From Thermococcus cleftensis (GTDB lineage: Archaea > Methanobacteriota_B > Thermococci > Thermococcales > Thermococcaceae), in the NCBI RefSeq assembly GCF_000265525.1, contig NC_018015.1, positions 656,322 through 720,321 of the forward strand: a stretch of 64,000 nt of DNA, in the 5' to 3' direction. Positions within the stretch are counted from its first letter, which is position 1, and every line of letters starts with the position of its first letter. The position numbers were made by a program, and so were the translations under genes. The notes beneath the pieces are model-generated. The model saw only the letters and a program-made list of their open reading frames with translations. It did not search any database and was not told the DNA's origin. Positions 49,125 to 61,160 of the stretch are shown here, piece by piece.

Positions 49125-52100
49125 TGAGAAGGAGAGCCTACATCATAAACTCCACGGTCATACTCCTAATCATACCCCTGATGCTCCTCCTCGCCACCTA
49201 CGAGGACGTCTCCTCCCAGATAATCTTCGCCCAGAGCGAGAGAATGCAGGTTGAGAGAACATATAGAGTCGTATCGTACGTCGAGCTGGACCTCCAAAGG
49301 GCCCTGGAAATATCAGGAAAGAGGGCCCTGGTCACGGTCGTTGATTACATAGCCAGCACTGGCAATTTCCTCGATCCCCAGACCAGCCCCGCCAACGTCA
49401 CCATTCGTGACCTGGTGCTCTTTAAAGAGGCCAGTGGAATCTCCCAGAGCTACGTGGACAAGATAATGAAGGATCAAACGCTGAAGAAGTGGCTGATAAA
49501 CGTCTCCACCGAACTGAAAAAGCAGGGCTACACGATGGAGATAAGCAACACCCCCCTGACAGACCTCCAGACGATGAGCGACCGCGAGCTGAGGGATTTC
49601 CTCATCAACAACGTGGACATAACCGTTGCCCCCCTTGACTCATTCAGGATCGTCATAAGGGCCAGACTGGAGAACGTTAAGATATACGACTCGGCCAGCA
49701 ATGTTATTTATGAAGGGCAGATCCCGAGAAAAGGGTACGTTTACTCCATAATCTCCATACAGGATCTCGAGGATCCGATGTTCTCGGCCCTCACGAACGG
49801 AAGGTACTTCCGCTCCATTCAGCCCTGCAACTACACCTATCCCGAGCTCATAGACAGGCCGATGAAGGTTCTCTACGGCAACGGCAACAGCGACAGGGAC
49901 CACGTGGCCGGGATATACAAGAGCGCCCCAGATCTGGATTACATCTTCTTCGGTCCAACCTATCCCAACGCCGACGCCCACGCGTACGTTTTGAAGTCAG
50001 GAAGCCCCTCCGATGGTACTCCCTTCCTGAACGGGACGGTATTCCAGCCTGGAGGGGACCCGGTGGACCCATCTAAGGTTTTTAAAACGGGGGATCTTGG
50101 AGTCTTGGTCTTCAGCGACACCAGCTCGAGCAACTGGTGCGACGCTTCCTACAAATGGAGGGTTAACATCACAATACCCTGGACACCCCAGGGAAGCCTC
50201 GTTCTCCTGAAGGTCCCTACCTCGATGTTCCCAGGCATATACGCCACGGAAGACATGGCATCGCTGGTAATATACGACGGAAATGGCAACTGCGGCCAGG
50301 TGGATTTCTGGATAGAGTACTGGGGAAGCACCTACGCCTGGATCTGGATAAAGTCCACCGGAACTACCTACTCAATATACTTCACCGACGACCCAGCCCG
50401 GGCAACTACCGGGTATAACGTGGACCAGATGTTCTGGCTGATAGACACTTTTGATGGCAGCGCAGGTTCAGCCCCGAACTCCGCACTCTGGGAGAATCCG
50501 GGCGGGGCGTACCTGGACGGAAACGGCAACGTGGTGGTTCCCGCCGGTGCGGAGAAGCTCGTCCTCCAGACTCTCGACACCCTCAGCGGGAGCTTTTTCA
50601 TCAGGTTCAAGATGGCCCCTGAAAGGGCGGTGAGGGACTTCGACGCGGGGGCACAGGTGGAGCCTGAGGCGATCGTGCAGGAAGGGTACCTCAGGATCAG
50701 AGTGAACTACCCCTCAAACGCCAGGGACGTTCAGATACCCGTGCACTTAAATTCCACGATAGCCCAGGTGATCCTCCATAACGACCTGAACGAGGCCCAG
50801 ATTGAAGTGTACTCCGACCCGGAGATGACGTCTCCCCTGCCGTTCTGGATAGAGTACTGGAACGACGACGGCGCCCTCATATGGATACGTGGGGATCTGC
50901 CGGGAACCTTCTACATCAGGTACAACACCGGAACCTACCGCAGGGGCAACGGCGAGGCCGTGTTCCCCTTCTTCGATGACTTTAACGAGACCCTTTCAAA
51001 GTGGATAATCGACCCCCACGACCAGGGGGCAGGGGTTAGTTTGAACCCAGAAGGTACGGGGACAGTAACTATAGACGGGGGAGATTCACTGTTTGCGATG
51101 GTGAACAAGGACCCGCTGGACATAACATACGACTTTGCGGTCAGGTTCAGAATGAAGCCAAACTTTGATTCCAGAAGGGACTGGAACGCTGGAATTGGAG
51201 TGTGGGACGGTTGGATCAGATTGGTAGGGGCGAATCGGCGGGCTAGATATTACATAGCCGAACAACTCTTCACCGATGATATAAACAGCGGGAACGATCC
51301 CATGGCAATTCACTGGGTGGAATGGGGATACTCTGGAACCTGGTGGATAGAAAACTGGTGGTATGACAACGACGACCTCGACGACGGGCAGGTTTCGAAC
51401 AGAGACTACGACTACCACACCTATGAAGTCAAGGAAATCTACAACACCAGCGCGAGCTTCACGGACTTCACGAGAGACGTTACCAACAACTACGATGAAA
51501 CCTACAAGACCCTCTACTCCTACCTGAAATACATATTCCTAGTCATAGACAGCGAAGACGAAGACAGGGGAGCAACCTACGACTGGATATTCGTCAGGAA
51601 GCTGATAGACGACGATAAGCTGTCGTACGATATAACAAACCACGCAATATCCAACAGCCTTCAGTTCATAGACGACACGAGCGCCACCAGTGAGGATCAC
51701 GGCGGCGATTTCCTGGGAATACTGAAGGACTGGGGGGACAGCCTGGTCTCGACGTCAAGCGCTCCAACCTACACCTCATACACCTACCGCTATGAGGTGA
51801 ACTTCACACCCTCCAACGGCAATGTTGAACTATCCTTTGCGCGCATATCCTCCACGGGTTCCATCAATCGCGTCGAAACCTCTGTGTCGGGGTATCCCGC
51901 GGATAGCCTGAAGGTCGGAATCGTCATCGATAACACCCGCGACAACGATGCGTACTTTGACTGGATAGTAATAGGCCTCGGCAACTACTACCCCGTCAAA
52001 CCAGCCCAGATAACCTCCTCGGGCGTTGAAACAGCCCCCGAAACCACAGCCACCTACAACTCCAAAGCCTACGATCTCCAGCCCTTCGTGGAGTGCGTGA

Positions 52101-52555
52101 TGGATATGAAGTACTTCGGAACTTACTCCGGCTGGTCCTTCTTTGAGAGGCTGGAGAACAGCGACGACAACCACGCCAACTACTTCAGGCTCTCAATGGA
52201 GATGCAGGACGAGCTCGGGATAAAGTACGGTGACGAGTACTACCCGATAGGCCTCGTCAGCTTCATGGTTCCCTACAGAACCTACGATGAGAAACTGTAC
52301 AACCTGTTCAGCGACCTCCAGAAGAACCCGGAGGAGGGCGTTTCCAGCGTGGATTACAACTTCCTCAACTACTACTTCAAAGAGGGAGCCTCCATAACAG
52401 GGCAGGGATACCGCATATGGGGCATCTCCTACGCCTATCCGGACGACGTGAACACGGTGCTCGGTAATCCTCTGGAAGTTCCGTTCTTCATGGACTACGA
52501 AACAGCCACTGCCATCTTTGGAGCTGAAGGAGCGAACGACCTGCTGAAGAGGTGA
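49124..52555 (+). CDS. Giant cell-surface protein with two DUF2341-like modules (6)
   Basis: A 1143-residue protein, the largest in the window. The N-terminus MRRRAYIINSTVILLIIPLMLLLA is a membrane helix that keeps the basic start but lost Gly-Gln; it may anchor the protein. Residues about 30-300 contain helical and beta parts. Two DUF2341-like modules follow (about 337-450, KWRVNITIPWTPQGS...WIEYWGSTYAWIWIK; about 517-625, LRIRVNYPSNARDVQIPVHL...WIEYWNDDGALIWIRGD), each followed by a concanavalin-like beta domain (MAPERAVRDFDAG; MKPNFDSRRDWNAGIGVWDG). DUF2341 occurs in archaeal surface proteins that may bind glycans. Confidence 0.72.
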   Translation: MRRRAYIINSTVILLIIPLMLLLATYEDVSSQIIFAQSERMQVERTYRVVSYVELDLQRALEISGKRALVTVVDYIASTGNFLDPQTSPANVTIRDLVLFKEASGISQSYVDKIMKDQTLKKWLINVSTELKKQGYTMEISNTPLTDLQTMSDRELRDFLINNVDITVAPLDSFRIVIRARLENVKIYDSASNVIYEGQIPRKGYVYSIISIQDLEDPMFSALTNGRYFRSIQPCNYTYPELIDRPMKVLYGNGNSDRDHVAGIYKSAPDLDYIFFGPTYPNADAHAYVLKSGSPSDGTPFLNGTVFQPGGDPVDPSKVFKTGDLGVLVFSDTSSSNWCDASYKWRVNITIPWTPQGSLVLLKVPTSMFPGIYATEDMASLVIYDGNGNCGQVDFWIEYWGSTYAWIWIKSTGTTYSIYFTDDPARATTGYNVDQMFWLIDTFDGSAGSAPNSALWENPGGAYLDGNGNVVVPAGAEKLVLQTLDTLSGSFFIRFKMAPERAVRDFDAGAQVEPEAIVQEGYLRIRVNYPSNARDVQIPVHLNSTIAQVILHNDLNEAQIEVYSDPEMTSPLPFWIEYWNDDGALIWIRGDLPGTFYIRYNTGTYRRGNGEAVFPFFDDFNETLSKWIIDPHDQGAGVSLNPEGTGTVTIDGGDSLFAMVNKDPLDITYDFAVRFRMKPNFDSRRDWNAGIGVWDGWIRLVGANRRARYYIAEQLFTDDINSGNDPMAIHWVEWGYSGTWWIENWWYDNDDLDDGQVSNRDYDYHTYEVKEIYNTSASFTDFTRDVTNNYDETYKTLYSYLKYIFLVIDSEDEDRGATYDWIFVRKLIDDDKLSYDITNHAISNSLQFIDDTSATSEDHGGDFLGILKDWGDSLVSTSSAPTYTSYTYRYEVNFTPSNGNVELSFARISSTGSINRVETSVSGYPADSLKVGIVIDNTRDNDAYFDWIVIGLGNYYPVKPAQITSSGVETAPETTATYNSKAYDLQPFVECVMDMKYFGTYSGWSFFERLENSDDNHANYFRLSMEMQDELGIKYGDEYYPIGLVSFMVPYRTYDEKLYNLFSDLQKNPEEGVSSVDYNFLNYYFKEGASITGQGYRIWGISYAYPDDVNTVLGNPLEVPFFMDYETATAIFGAEGANDLLKR

Positions 52556-52559
52556 AATC

Positions 52560-53303
52560 ATGGGGCTGGAAGATTTCCTCTACCGCATTGGTGAATCGGT
52601 GTACTCAGCCGGTGCCAAGGTCAGGGCATTTCTTTTTCCCACTCCCGGGGAAAGGCCACCGGACTTCAGTCTGATGAAGAGGCTCACCAAAAAACCGCTG
52701 ACGGTTCACGAGTTCCTAAGCTTAAGGCTGCAGGTGGCGTTTCTCCTTTACCTCTTTGCCAATCTGGCAATGCTCCTCCTCCGGCTGAACCCCATCTGGA
52801 TAACGGTGTTTGGAGGGCTGTACTTCCTGTACATCAGGTACACACTCGCCAAGAACTGGAGCTTCTTCATAGACCCCGAGCCATATCGGGCTTTCTACTA
52901 CGGAATCTCGGCCGTAACCCTGGCCGCGTTCCTTGGCTACACCCTCGTGAGAAGGGTCGCTACCTCGGTTTACTACTACTATGGCTACCTCCTGATGGTC
53001 TTCGCAGCGGTGATGGCGTTCCGCTGGTACTTCAAGCAGAGATACGGAAGGGACTACACCTACGGCATCGTGGAGGAAGTAAAGGGAGACCTCGTAAGAG
53101 TCTTCGTCCACGACGACATAGCGGCAAACGTCAAGCCGGGTCACTACTGGGTTGACGCCGTGGAGGACCTCGCAGTGGGAAGGGTCGTTAAGCTTTTGGT
53201 CGAGGACAGGAAGCTTAGGGGCGCGGTTCCGATCAGGATACTCGAGGTGTACCTTGGTCAGTCCTCCCACAGCTCAACCGAGCCGAAGGAAGAAACCGAG
53301 TGA
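52560..53303 (+). CDS. DUF2101 membrane protein
   Basis: A 247-residue protein placed in DUF2101 from memory. Residues 1-55 are cytosolic, followed by about five hydrophobic segments (between 56 and 155; for example VAFLLYLFANLAMLLL and ISAVTLAAFLGYTLV), then a cytosolic beta-rich domain (about 165-235, YGIVEEVKGDLVRVFVHDDI). It begins four bases after the giant gene and closes the operon. It may be a membrane platform for the pilin-like proteins, but it does not look like the TadC/FlaJ-type platform. Confidence 0.72.
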   Translation: MGLEDFLYRIGESVYSAGAKVRAFLFPTPGERPPDFSLMKRLTKKPLTVHEFLSLRLQVAFLLYLFANLAMLLLRLNPIWITVFGGLYFLYIRYTLAKNWSFFIDPEPYRAFYYGISAVTLAAFLGYTLVRRVATSVYYYYGYLLMVFAAVMAFRWYFKQRYGRDYTYGIVEEVKGDLVRVFVHDDIAANVKPGHYWVDAVEDLAVGRVVKLLVEDRKLRGAVPIRILEVYLGQSSHSSTEPKEETE

Positions 53304-53533
53304 AGAATCAGAAGGAAAATCGAGTGGCAGGGCTCAACGAGGTTGGTCTTCACAAAGCCTTCCCCATTCCTCATTATCTCCAGGGGTTCGGTGCCAGAGC
53401 ACTCGGGGAGGATTAGAACGCGCTCGTTCTCCATGATTATCCGGAATCCAAGCCCTTCGCAGGTTCTGGCGATGAATTTCCGGAATCCTTCCCAATCGAG
53501 GATCTCAACGCGGTAGTAGATAGTGTACCCCAA
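53258..53533 (-). CDS. Conserved hypothetical protein
   Basis: About 91 residues, starting from a TTG at 53533 (GGTGATAGA just before it), reading GYTIYYRVEILDWEGFRKF. A box A-like CTTTTTAAGG lies near 53563-53575. The open frame reaches 53587, but that extension would overlap the promoter. Mixed alpha/beta, no signal peptide. The last 46 bases overlap the convergent DUF2101 gene. No family recognised; gene reality is supported by codon use and a promoter, function unknown. Confidence 0.5.
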   Translation of the reverse strand: MGYTIYYRVEILDWEGFRKFIARTCEGLGFRIIMENERVLILPECSGTEPLEIMRNGEGFVKTNLVEPCHSIFLLILHSVSSFGSVELWED

Positions 53534-53605
53534 TCTATCACCGTTGATAGTAATACATGGAACCTTAAAAAGTTTTCGGACTTGCAATCGCGCATCGTAA
53601 GGAGT

Positions 53606-53620
53606 AACGTTTAAGCAACG
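53606..53620 (+). promoter_or_regulatory. Isolated box A in the gap before guaAA
   Basis: AACGTTTAAGCAACG on the plus strand with no normal gene downstream; transcription from about 53643 would read a 15-codon frame (ATG at 53645) and then antisense into the end of guaAA. Confidence 0.25.
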
Positions 53621-53688
53621 CCGCGCATTTGAAAATAAGGGGCGATGAGGAAAGAACCCGTTGCCGAGAAAAATGAGGAGAGGACCGA

Positions 53689-54258
53689 CTAGCTGAGCTC
53701 CCCACAGAGCCTGGCGAAGTTCCTGTAAACCTCCGCTCCCCTCTCCGTGTGGGCAACCTCCGGGTGGAACTGGACGCCGTAGATGGGCAGGCTCTCGTGC
53801 TTCATGGCCTCAACCGGACAGGTCTCGCTCCTCGCGAGGAGCCTGAAGTTAGGTGGCAGCTCTTTCACCTCGTCCATGTGGCTCTCCCAGACCCTCAACT
53901 TTTCCGGAAGCCCGCGGAAGATGTCGTCCTCCTCGACTATTTCGATCTCGACGAGGCTGTACTCTGCTTTTTCACCCCTGCCGACCTTCCCCCCGAAGTG
54001 CCTCGCTATCAGCTGGTGACCGAGGCAGATGCCGAGGATCGGGACGTTGAACTCGTCGTAGTGCTCAAGAACAGCAGAGCAGTTGCCGGTCCTGTCTATG
54101 TCCGGCCCGCCGGAGAAGATTATGCCCTTCGGCTTCATCGCCTTTATCTCCTCAAGCGGCGTCGTGTTCGGGATTATCTTCGCCTCGACGCCGAGGTACC
54201 TCAGGGTTCGCCAAATCCTGTGAACGTACTGCCCGCCGTTGTCCATTATGACTATCAT
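53689..54258 (-). CDS. guaAA: GMP synthase glutaminase subunit
   Basis: A 189-residue class I glutamine amidotransferase that feeds ammonia to the ATP-pyrophosphatase subunit GuaAB. Triad: Cys78 in GICLGHQL, and His and Glu in [12 protein letters not shown]. In Thermococcales GMP synthase is two separate proteins. Its ATG overlaps the stop of the vapC-type gene by four bases, so expression is coupled to that toxin-antitoxin pair and not directly to guaAB. Confidence 0.95.
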   Translation of the reverse strand: MIVIMDNGGQYVHRIWRTLRYLGVEAKIIPNTTPLEEIKAMKPKGIIFSGGPDIDRTGNCSAVLEHYDEFNVPILGICLGHQLIARHFGGKVGRGEKAEYSLVEIEIVEEDDIFRGLPEKLRVWESHMDEVKELPPNFRLLARSETCPVEAMKHESLPIYGVQFHPEVAHTERGAEVYRNFARLCGELS

Positions 54259-54701
54259 TTCACCACCTCCAAGAATTTGAAAAACTCATCGTGCTCATCA
54301 ACCAGGTAGAAGGCCCGTAAGCCGAGGGATTTGGCCAGCCCGACCATCTTTTTGTCGTTCGTCACTAGAACCGCTCCCAGGTAGCGGGCGGTTGCGATGA
54401 AGTATATGTCCGAGGCCTTGTGATGGGTCTGAAATGCAACCTCCCGAAGGTCTTCAATGAGCAGTTCCTCGGGAACCCACACGACGATTTCGCCGTAGTA
54501 GTCCAACGCCCTCTCGACCCGCTCGCGGTCGAAGTACCTCGAAAGAACCGCCACGAACTCCACTTCACCCAAACGGGGAGAGTACAGTTCAAGAACGCCC
54601 TCCTGGGCAAGTTTGATGACCCTCTCTGCAACCTCGGTCCTTTCCGGGTAAAAGCTGGAAAACAGGTGAAAAACCACGGAAGTGTCTATGACGACCCTCA
54701 T
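54255..54701 (-). CDS. vapC: VapC-type PIN-domain toxin
   Basis: A 148-residue PIN ribonuclease: Asp6 in [14 protein letters not shown], Glu in [10 protein letters not shown], Asp in [11 protein letters not shown] and Asp in VTNDKKM. VapC toxins cleave tRNA or rRNA when freed from the antitoxin. It overlaps both the antitoxin gene upstream (ATGA) and guaAA downstream (ATGA). All acidic residues are present, so the nuclease is probably active. Confidence 0.88.
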   Translation of the reverse strand: MRVVIDTSVVFHLFSSFYPERTEVAERVIKLAQEGVLELYSPRLGEVEFVAVLSRYFDRERVERALDYYGEIVVWVPEELLIEDLREVAFQTHHKASDIYFIATARYLGAVLVTNDKKMVGLAKSLGLRAFYLVDEHDEFFKFLEVVK

Positions 54702-54907
54702 GTCTCCTCCTCCCTGAGGCGCAGGAGGTAATCAGTCGGGTCCTCCTCAAAGCGCTCCCTCGTGAGTTCTCCCCTCATCTCCCTGGCCAGCTCAAGGAAG
54801 TCCCCGCGGTATATCCTCACCCTGAGCCTCTGTCCCTCCCTCAGCTTGAGTGGCTTGAGGGGCTTCAGAACCCCGTTCTCGTAAACCACCTCGATGATCT
54901 CGCCCAT
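54698..54907 (-). CDS. vapB: Antitoxin of the AF2212/DUF104 family
   Basis: A 69-residue protein. [20 protein letters not shown] and [15 protein letters not shown] give the short beta strands of the DUF104 antitoxin fold; the C-terminal half ([20 protein letters not shown]) would wrap the toxin. These antitoxins lie upstream of PIN toxins in archaea. GGTGGGAG precedes the ATG, and a box A lies at 54933-54949. Confidence 0.87.
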   Translation of the reverse strand: MGEIIEVVYENGVLKPLKPLKLREGQRLRVRIYRGDFLELAREMRGELTRERFEEDPTDYLLRLREEET

Positions 54908-54932
54908 GCTCCCACCGCTTTAAATTCTCCCC

Positions 54933-54949
54933 GAAAATAAATAAAGGTT
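54933..54949 (-). promoter_or_regulatory. Box A promoter of vapBC-guaAA
   Basis: Minus-strand AACCTTTATTTATTTTC, about 26-42 bases before the antitoxin ATG. It means guaAA has its own transcript unit headed by the antitoxin gene. Confidence 0.55.
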
Positions 54950-54950
54950 C

Positions 54951-55874
54951 TCACTCGAACTCGATCGTCGCCGGAGGCTTGTTGGTGACGTCGTAGAGCA
55001 CCCTTCCAACATCGGGAATCTCGCTCGTTATCCTGAAGGCTATCCTCTGGAGGACCTCGAAGGGGACGTTCATGGCATTTGCCGTCATGCCGTCGAGGCT
55101 CTCAACGACGCGAACCGCTATCGTTTCCTTGTAGGCCCTTATGTCGCCCTGAACGCCGACGGTCTTCACTCCCAGCAGAACGGCGAAGGCCTGCCAGGGT
55201 CTCAGCCCGGCCCTCTCGATTTCCTCCTCGACTATGGCGTTGGCTTCCCTGACGATGGCGACCTTCTCCGGAGTAACCTCACCAAGGACACGGACGGCAA
55301 GACCCGGCCCCGGGAAGGGCATGCGGTTGTATATCTTCTCCGGGAGGCCGAGCTCCCTGCCAAGCTCCCTGACCTCGTCCTTGTAGAGGTCGCGGAGCGG
55401 CTCGATGAGCTTGAGGTTGAGCCTCTCGGGCAGACCTCCAACGTTGTGGTGGCTCTTGATTTTGCCCTTGCTCTCAATCCAGTCCGGGGCTATGGTTCCC
55501 TGAATGAGGAACTGTGCGTCAATCTCTCTAGCCACCTCCTCGAAGACCTCAATGAAGACCCTGCCGATTACCTTCCTCTTCTCCTCCGGATCGGTTACGC
55601 CTTTGAGCTCTCTGAAAAAGCGCTCGCCGGCGTCGACGTAGTGCAGGTTGAGCCCGAACTCGTCGCGGAAGGTCTTGACGACGAATTCTGGCTCGTTCTT
55701 CCTCATGAAGCCGGTGTTCACGAAGACGGCGTGGAGTCTGTCGCCAATCGCTTTGTGAGCAAGCACCGCTGCGACCGAGCTGTCAACGCCGCCGGAGAGG
55801 GCTATTATGGCCTTCCCGTCACCGACCGTATTCCTTATCTCCTCAACCTTCTCCTCGATGAACCTCTCCCACAT
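54951..55874 (-). CDS. guaAB: GMP synthase ATP-pyrophosphatase subunit
   Basis: A 307-residue enzyme that adenylates XMP and aminates it to GMP with ammonia from GuaAA. PP-loop motif SGGVDSS is near residue 28, with [16 protein letters not shown] and the C-terminal dimerisation domain ending [13 protein letters not shown]. The ATG at 55874 is preferred over upstream in-frame codons because AGGTGG is well spaced. In other Thermococcales it lies directly next to guaAA; here a toxin-antitoxin pair intervenes. Confidence 0.95.
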   Translation of the reverse strand: MWERFIEEKVEEIRNTVGDGKAIIALSGGVDSSVAAVLAHKAIGDRLHAVFVNTGFMRKNEPEFVVKTFRDEFGLNLHYVDAGERFFRELKGVTDPEEKRKVIGRVFIEVFEEVAREIDAQFLIQGTIAPDWIESKGKIKSHHNVGGLPERLNLKLIEPLRDLYKDEVRELGRELGLPEKIYNRMPFPGPGLAVRVLGEVTPEKVAIVREANAIVEEEIERAGLRPWQAFAVLLGVKTVGVQGDIRAYKETIAVRVVESLDGMTANAMNVPFEVLQRIAFRITSEIPDVGRVLYDVTNKPPATIEFE

Positions 55875-55906
55875 GAGCACCACCTTTTTGCCAACCATTC
55901 GGACGT

Positions 55907-55920
55907 CAATTTATAAACCT
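55907..55920 (-). promoter_or_regulatory. Box A promoter of guaAB
   Basis: Minus-strand AGGTTTATAAATTG, about 33-46 bases before the ATG. Confidence 0.55.
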
Positions 55921-55943
55921 ATCCGAGCGGAAATTAGACAGTT

Positions 55944-59077
<3,134 letters not shown>

Positions 59078-59081
59078 TCCA

Positions 59082-59753
59082 TCACCTCCTCGCCCACTCC
59101 ACCATGCTCCTGAAGAGCCTCAGGCCGTCCTCGCTACCCAGAAAGCGGTCGCTCGCGCGCTCCGGGTGGGGCATGGTTCCGAGGACGTTGCCCATCTCGT
59201 TGGCTATGGCGGCTATGTTCAGAACCGAGCCGTTTGGGTTCGCTTTTTCGGTTACGTTGCCCTTTTCGTCGCTGTACTGGAAGACGATTCTGACCTTAGA
59301 GGGGTCGTCTACGTAGTAGTTGCCCTCCGCGTGGGCTATCGGCATTCTGATAACCTCGCCGGGCTCGTAAAGGGTAGTAAAGGGCGTTTCAGTGTCTTCA
59401 ACGCGGAGGTGCACCCATCTGCAGAGGAAGCGCGGTATCCTGTTCGGCCTCAGCGCCCCCGGAAGGAGACCGGTCTCGGTAAGGATTTGAAAGCCGTTGC
59501 ATATCCCAAGAACGGGCCTCCCCTCGCGGGCGAACTCCTTAACCTCTTCCATTATCTCCTGCCTCGCCGCTATCGCTCCGGCCCTAAGGTAGTCGGCGTA
59601 GCTGAATCCCCCTGGGAGAACGATGCCGTCGAAGTCCCTGAGATTAGCTCTGTACCAGACGCGCTCGGCCTCTGCACCGGCCCTCCTTATGGCCCTCTCC
59701 GTCTCGAAGTCGCAGTTTGTTCCGGGGAAGACGATGACCGCGAACTTAACCAT
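59082..59753 (-). CDS. purQ: Phosphoribosylformylglycinamidine synthase subunit PurQ
   Basis: A 223-residue glutaminase subunit. Triad: Cys in [10 protein letters not shown], His and Glu in MPHPERASD. It delivers ammonia to PurL in the PurLQS complex. Starts one base after the purS stop. Confidence 0.96.
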   Translation of the reverse strand: MVKFAVIVFPGTNCDFETERAIRRAGAEAERVWYRANLRDFDGIVLPGGFSYADYLRAGAIAARQEIMEEVKEFAREGRPVLGICNGFQILTETGLLPGALRPNRIPRFLCRWVHLRVEDTETPFTTLYEPGEVIRMPIAHAEGNYYVDDPSKVRIVFQYSDEKGNVTEKANPNGSVLNIAAIANEMGNVLGTMPHPERASDRFLGSEDGLRLFRSMVEWARR

Positions 59754-59754
59754 C

Positions 59755-60006
59755 TCAGCTCACCGGTTCGATGCTGTACTCGTAGTTGTGGATCAGCGGG
59801 TTGGCAAGGAGCTTTCTGCACATCTCCTCGACCTCTCGCTCAGGCTTCTCGCTCTCCAGCTCGAACTCGAAGTACTTGGGAACGCGAAGGTTCTCCACCG
59901 CGTAGCCGAGGTTCCTGAGGGCGTTTCCTATGACCCTTCCTTCCGGGTCGTTGAGGCCTTCCTTGAGGCGAACGATGACGGTAACCTTCCACTTCATTTC
60001 AACCAC
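59755..60006 (-). CDS. purS: Phosphoribosylformylglycinamidine synthase subunit PurS
   Basis: An 83-residue protein, [20 protein letters not shown], that bridges PurL and Pur[12 protein letters not shown] and [18 protein letters not shown] match the family. GAGGTGGTTG precedes the ATG; one base separates it from the upstream purP stop. Confidence 0.95.
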   Translation of the reverse strand: MVEMKWKVTVIVRLKEGLNDPEGRVIGNALRNLGYAVENLRVPKYFEFELESEKPEREVEEMCRKLLANPLIHNYEYSIEPVS

Positions 60007-60007
60007 C

Positions 60008-61150
60008 TCACGTTACCACCTTCTCAAGCTCGTCCAGCTCAACCGCGCGCTTTATCTCCAGGGCAATCCTCCTTCCGGTGCTCATCGGCTTCCTCCAGAG
60101 GGCGTTACCATAGGGGTGACCCATCGCCATGTGGATGTTGGTTCCACCGCCCGTCCTCGGCGCTACATCGTAGATGTAGAAGTTGAGATCCTTGTCAACG
60201 GCCGTCTGGAGCGTAAAGGGCCCGATTATTCCGGGTGGATAGTACTCCTGCGTCGCCCTGACGTAGCGCTCGGCCATGTCGAAGACCTTCTCAAGAAGGC
60301 TCTCACGGAGCGTTGAGGAAGCGTGGCCCGTCACGGTGTATTCCGGCTCGAACTGGTGCTCTGGCAGGGTCAGCTGCTGGCTCGCCGGAAGCCTCACGTG
60401 GCCGTCCAGGCTCGTCTCGAAGCGCCAGTCGATTCCCAAAAGCTCAATCTCCCCATCTATCGGCGAGTAGAAGAAGTCGAAGTTGAAGACCGGGCCTATG
60501 ATGTAGCGCTCGATTCTGGCCCTCACGAGGTCCTCCTCGGTGATTACGCCGAGCCTGATGAGCCTCTCCGCCTTCTCGCGGAACTCCTTGTAGCTTGCCG
60601 CCGTGAAGAAGCCGCGCTCAAGCCTCTTCTTTGCGTGCGGCAGCTTGACGATGACTAGGCCGACCTCATCACTCTCTTCTGGGCTAACGGGCTCCGGGTA
60701 GGGAAGACCGGCCTTCTCAAGGAGCCAGTAGTAGCTCTTCTCCTCGCTCCTCTCCTCGCTCCGAAGCAGGTTCCTGCTCCCGAAGAGCGGAACGCGGAAG
60801 TCGTTCTCCACCCTGTCTATGCCCGTGTAGACCACGAAGGAGCGGTTTGGCACAAAGATTACGTTCCTCCTTACCAGCTCCTCCTGGACGTCAATGATTT
60901 GGGCAAACTTCTCAAGGACCATAACCTCGTCAATGAAGCCCTTGGTTAAACCGTCCTTCGTCTTCCTCAGCTTGAAGTACTCCGCATAGGTCCTGTGCCT
61001 GCCCCTCTGGGCGACAACTAAAACTGGAAGGCCCTCCTCCTTTGCTCCATCGGCTATGTCCAGCGCGGAGTGGCTTCCGAGGACGCCGACGGTTATCTTC
61101 TCAGGGTCGTACCTCTCAAGGACTCCTAAAATTTCCTCACGGCTTATCAT
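60008..61150 (-). CDS. purP: PurP-family FAICAR synthetase (first copy)
   Basis: A 380-residue ATP-grasp enzyme of the same family as the copy at 55944-56939. It has TVGVLGSHSALDIADGAKEE, LVIVKLPHAKKRLERGFFTA, and GPFTLQTAVDKDLNFYIYDVAPRTGGGTNIHMAMGHPY (in parts). The ATP-grasp loop differs markedly from the other copy (KLPHAKKRLERGFF against [12 protein letters not shown]). GAGGTGG lies before the ATG at 61150; the ten codons upstream are rejected. Lies 10 bases from purD. Confidence 0.87.
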   Translation of the reverse strand: MISREEILGVLERYDPEKITVGVLGSHSALDIADGAKEEGLPVLVVAQRGRHRTYAEYFKLRKTKDGLTKGFIDEVMVLEKFAQIIDVQEELVRRNVIFVPNRSFVVYTGIDRVENDFRVPLFGSRNLLRSEERSEEKSYYWLLEKAGLPYPEPVSPEESDEVGLVIVKLPHAKKRLERGFFTAASYKEFREKAERLIRLGVITEEDLVRARIERYIIGPVFNFDFFYSPIDGEIELLGIDWRFETSLDGHVRLPASQQLTLPEHQFEPEYTVTGHASSTLRESLLEKVFDMAERYVRATQEYYPPGIIGPFTLQTAVDKDLNFYIYDVAPRTGGGTNIHMAMGHPYGNALWRKPMSTGRRIALEIKRAVELDELEKVVT

Positions 61151-61160
61151 CTTAACCACC

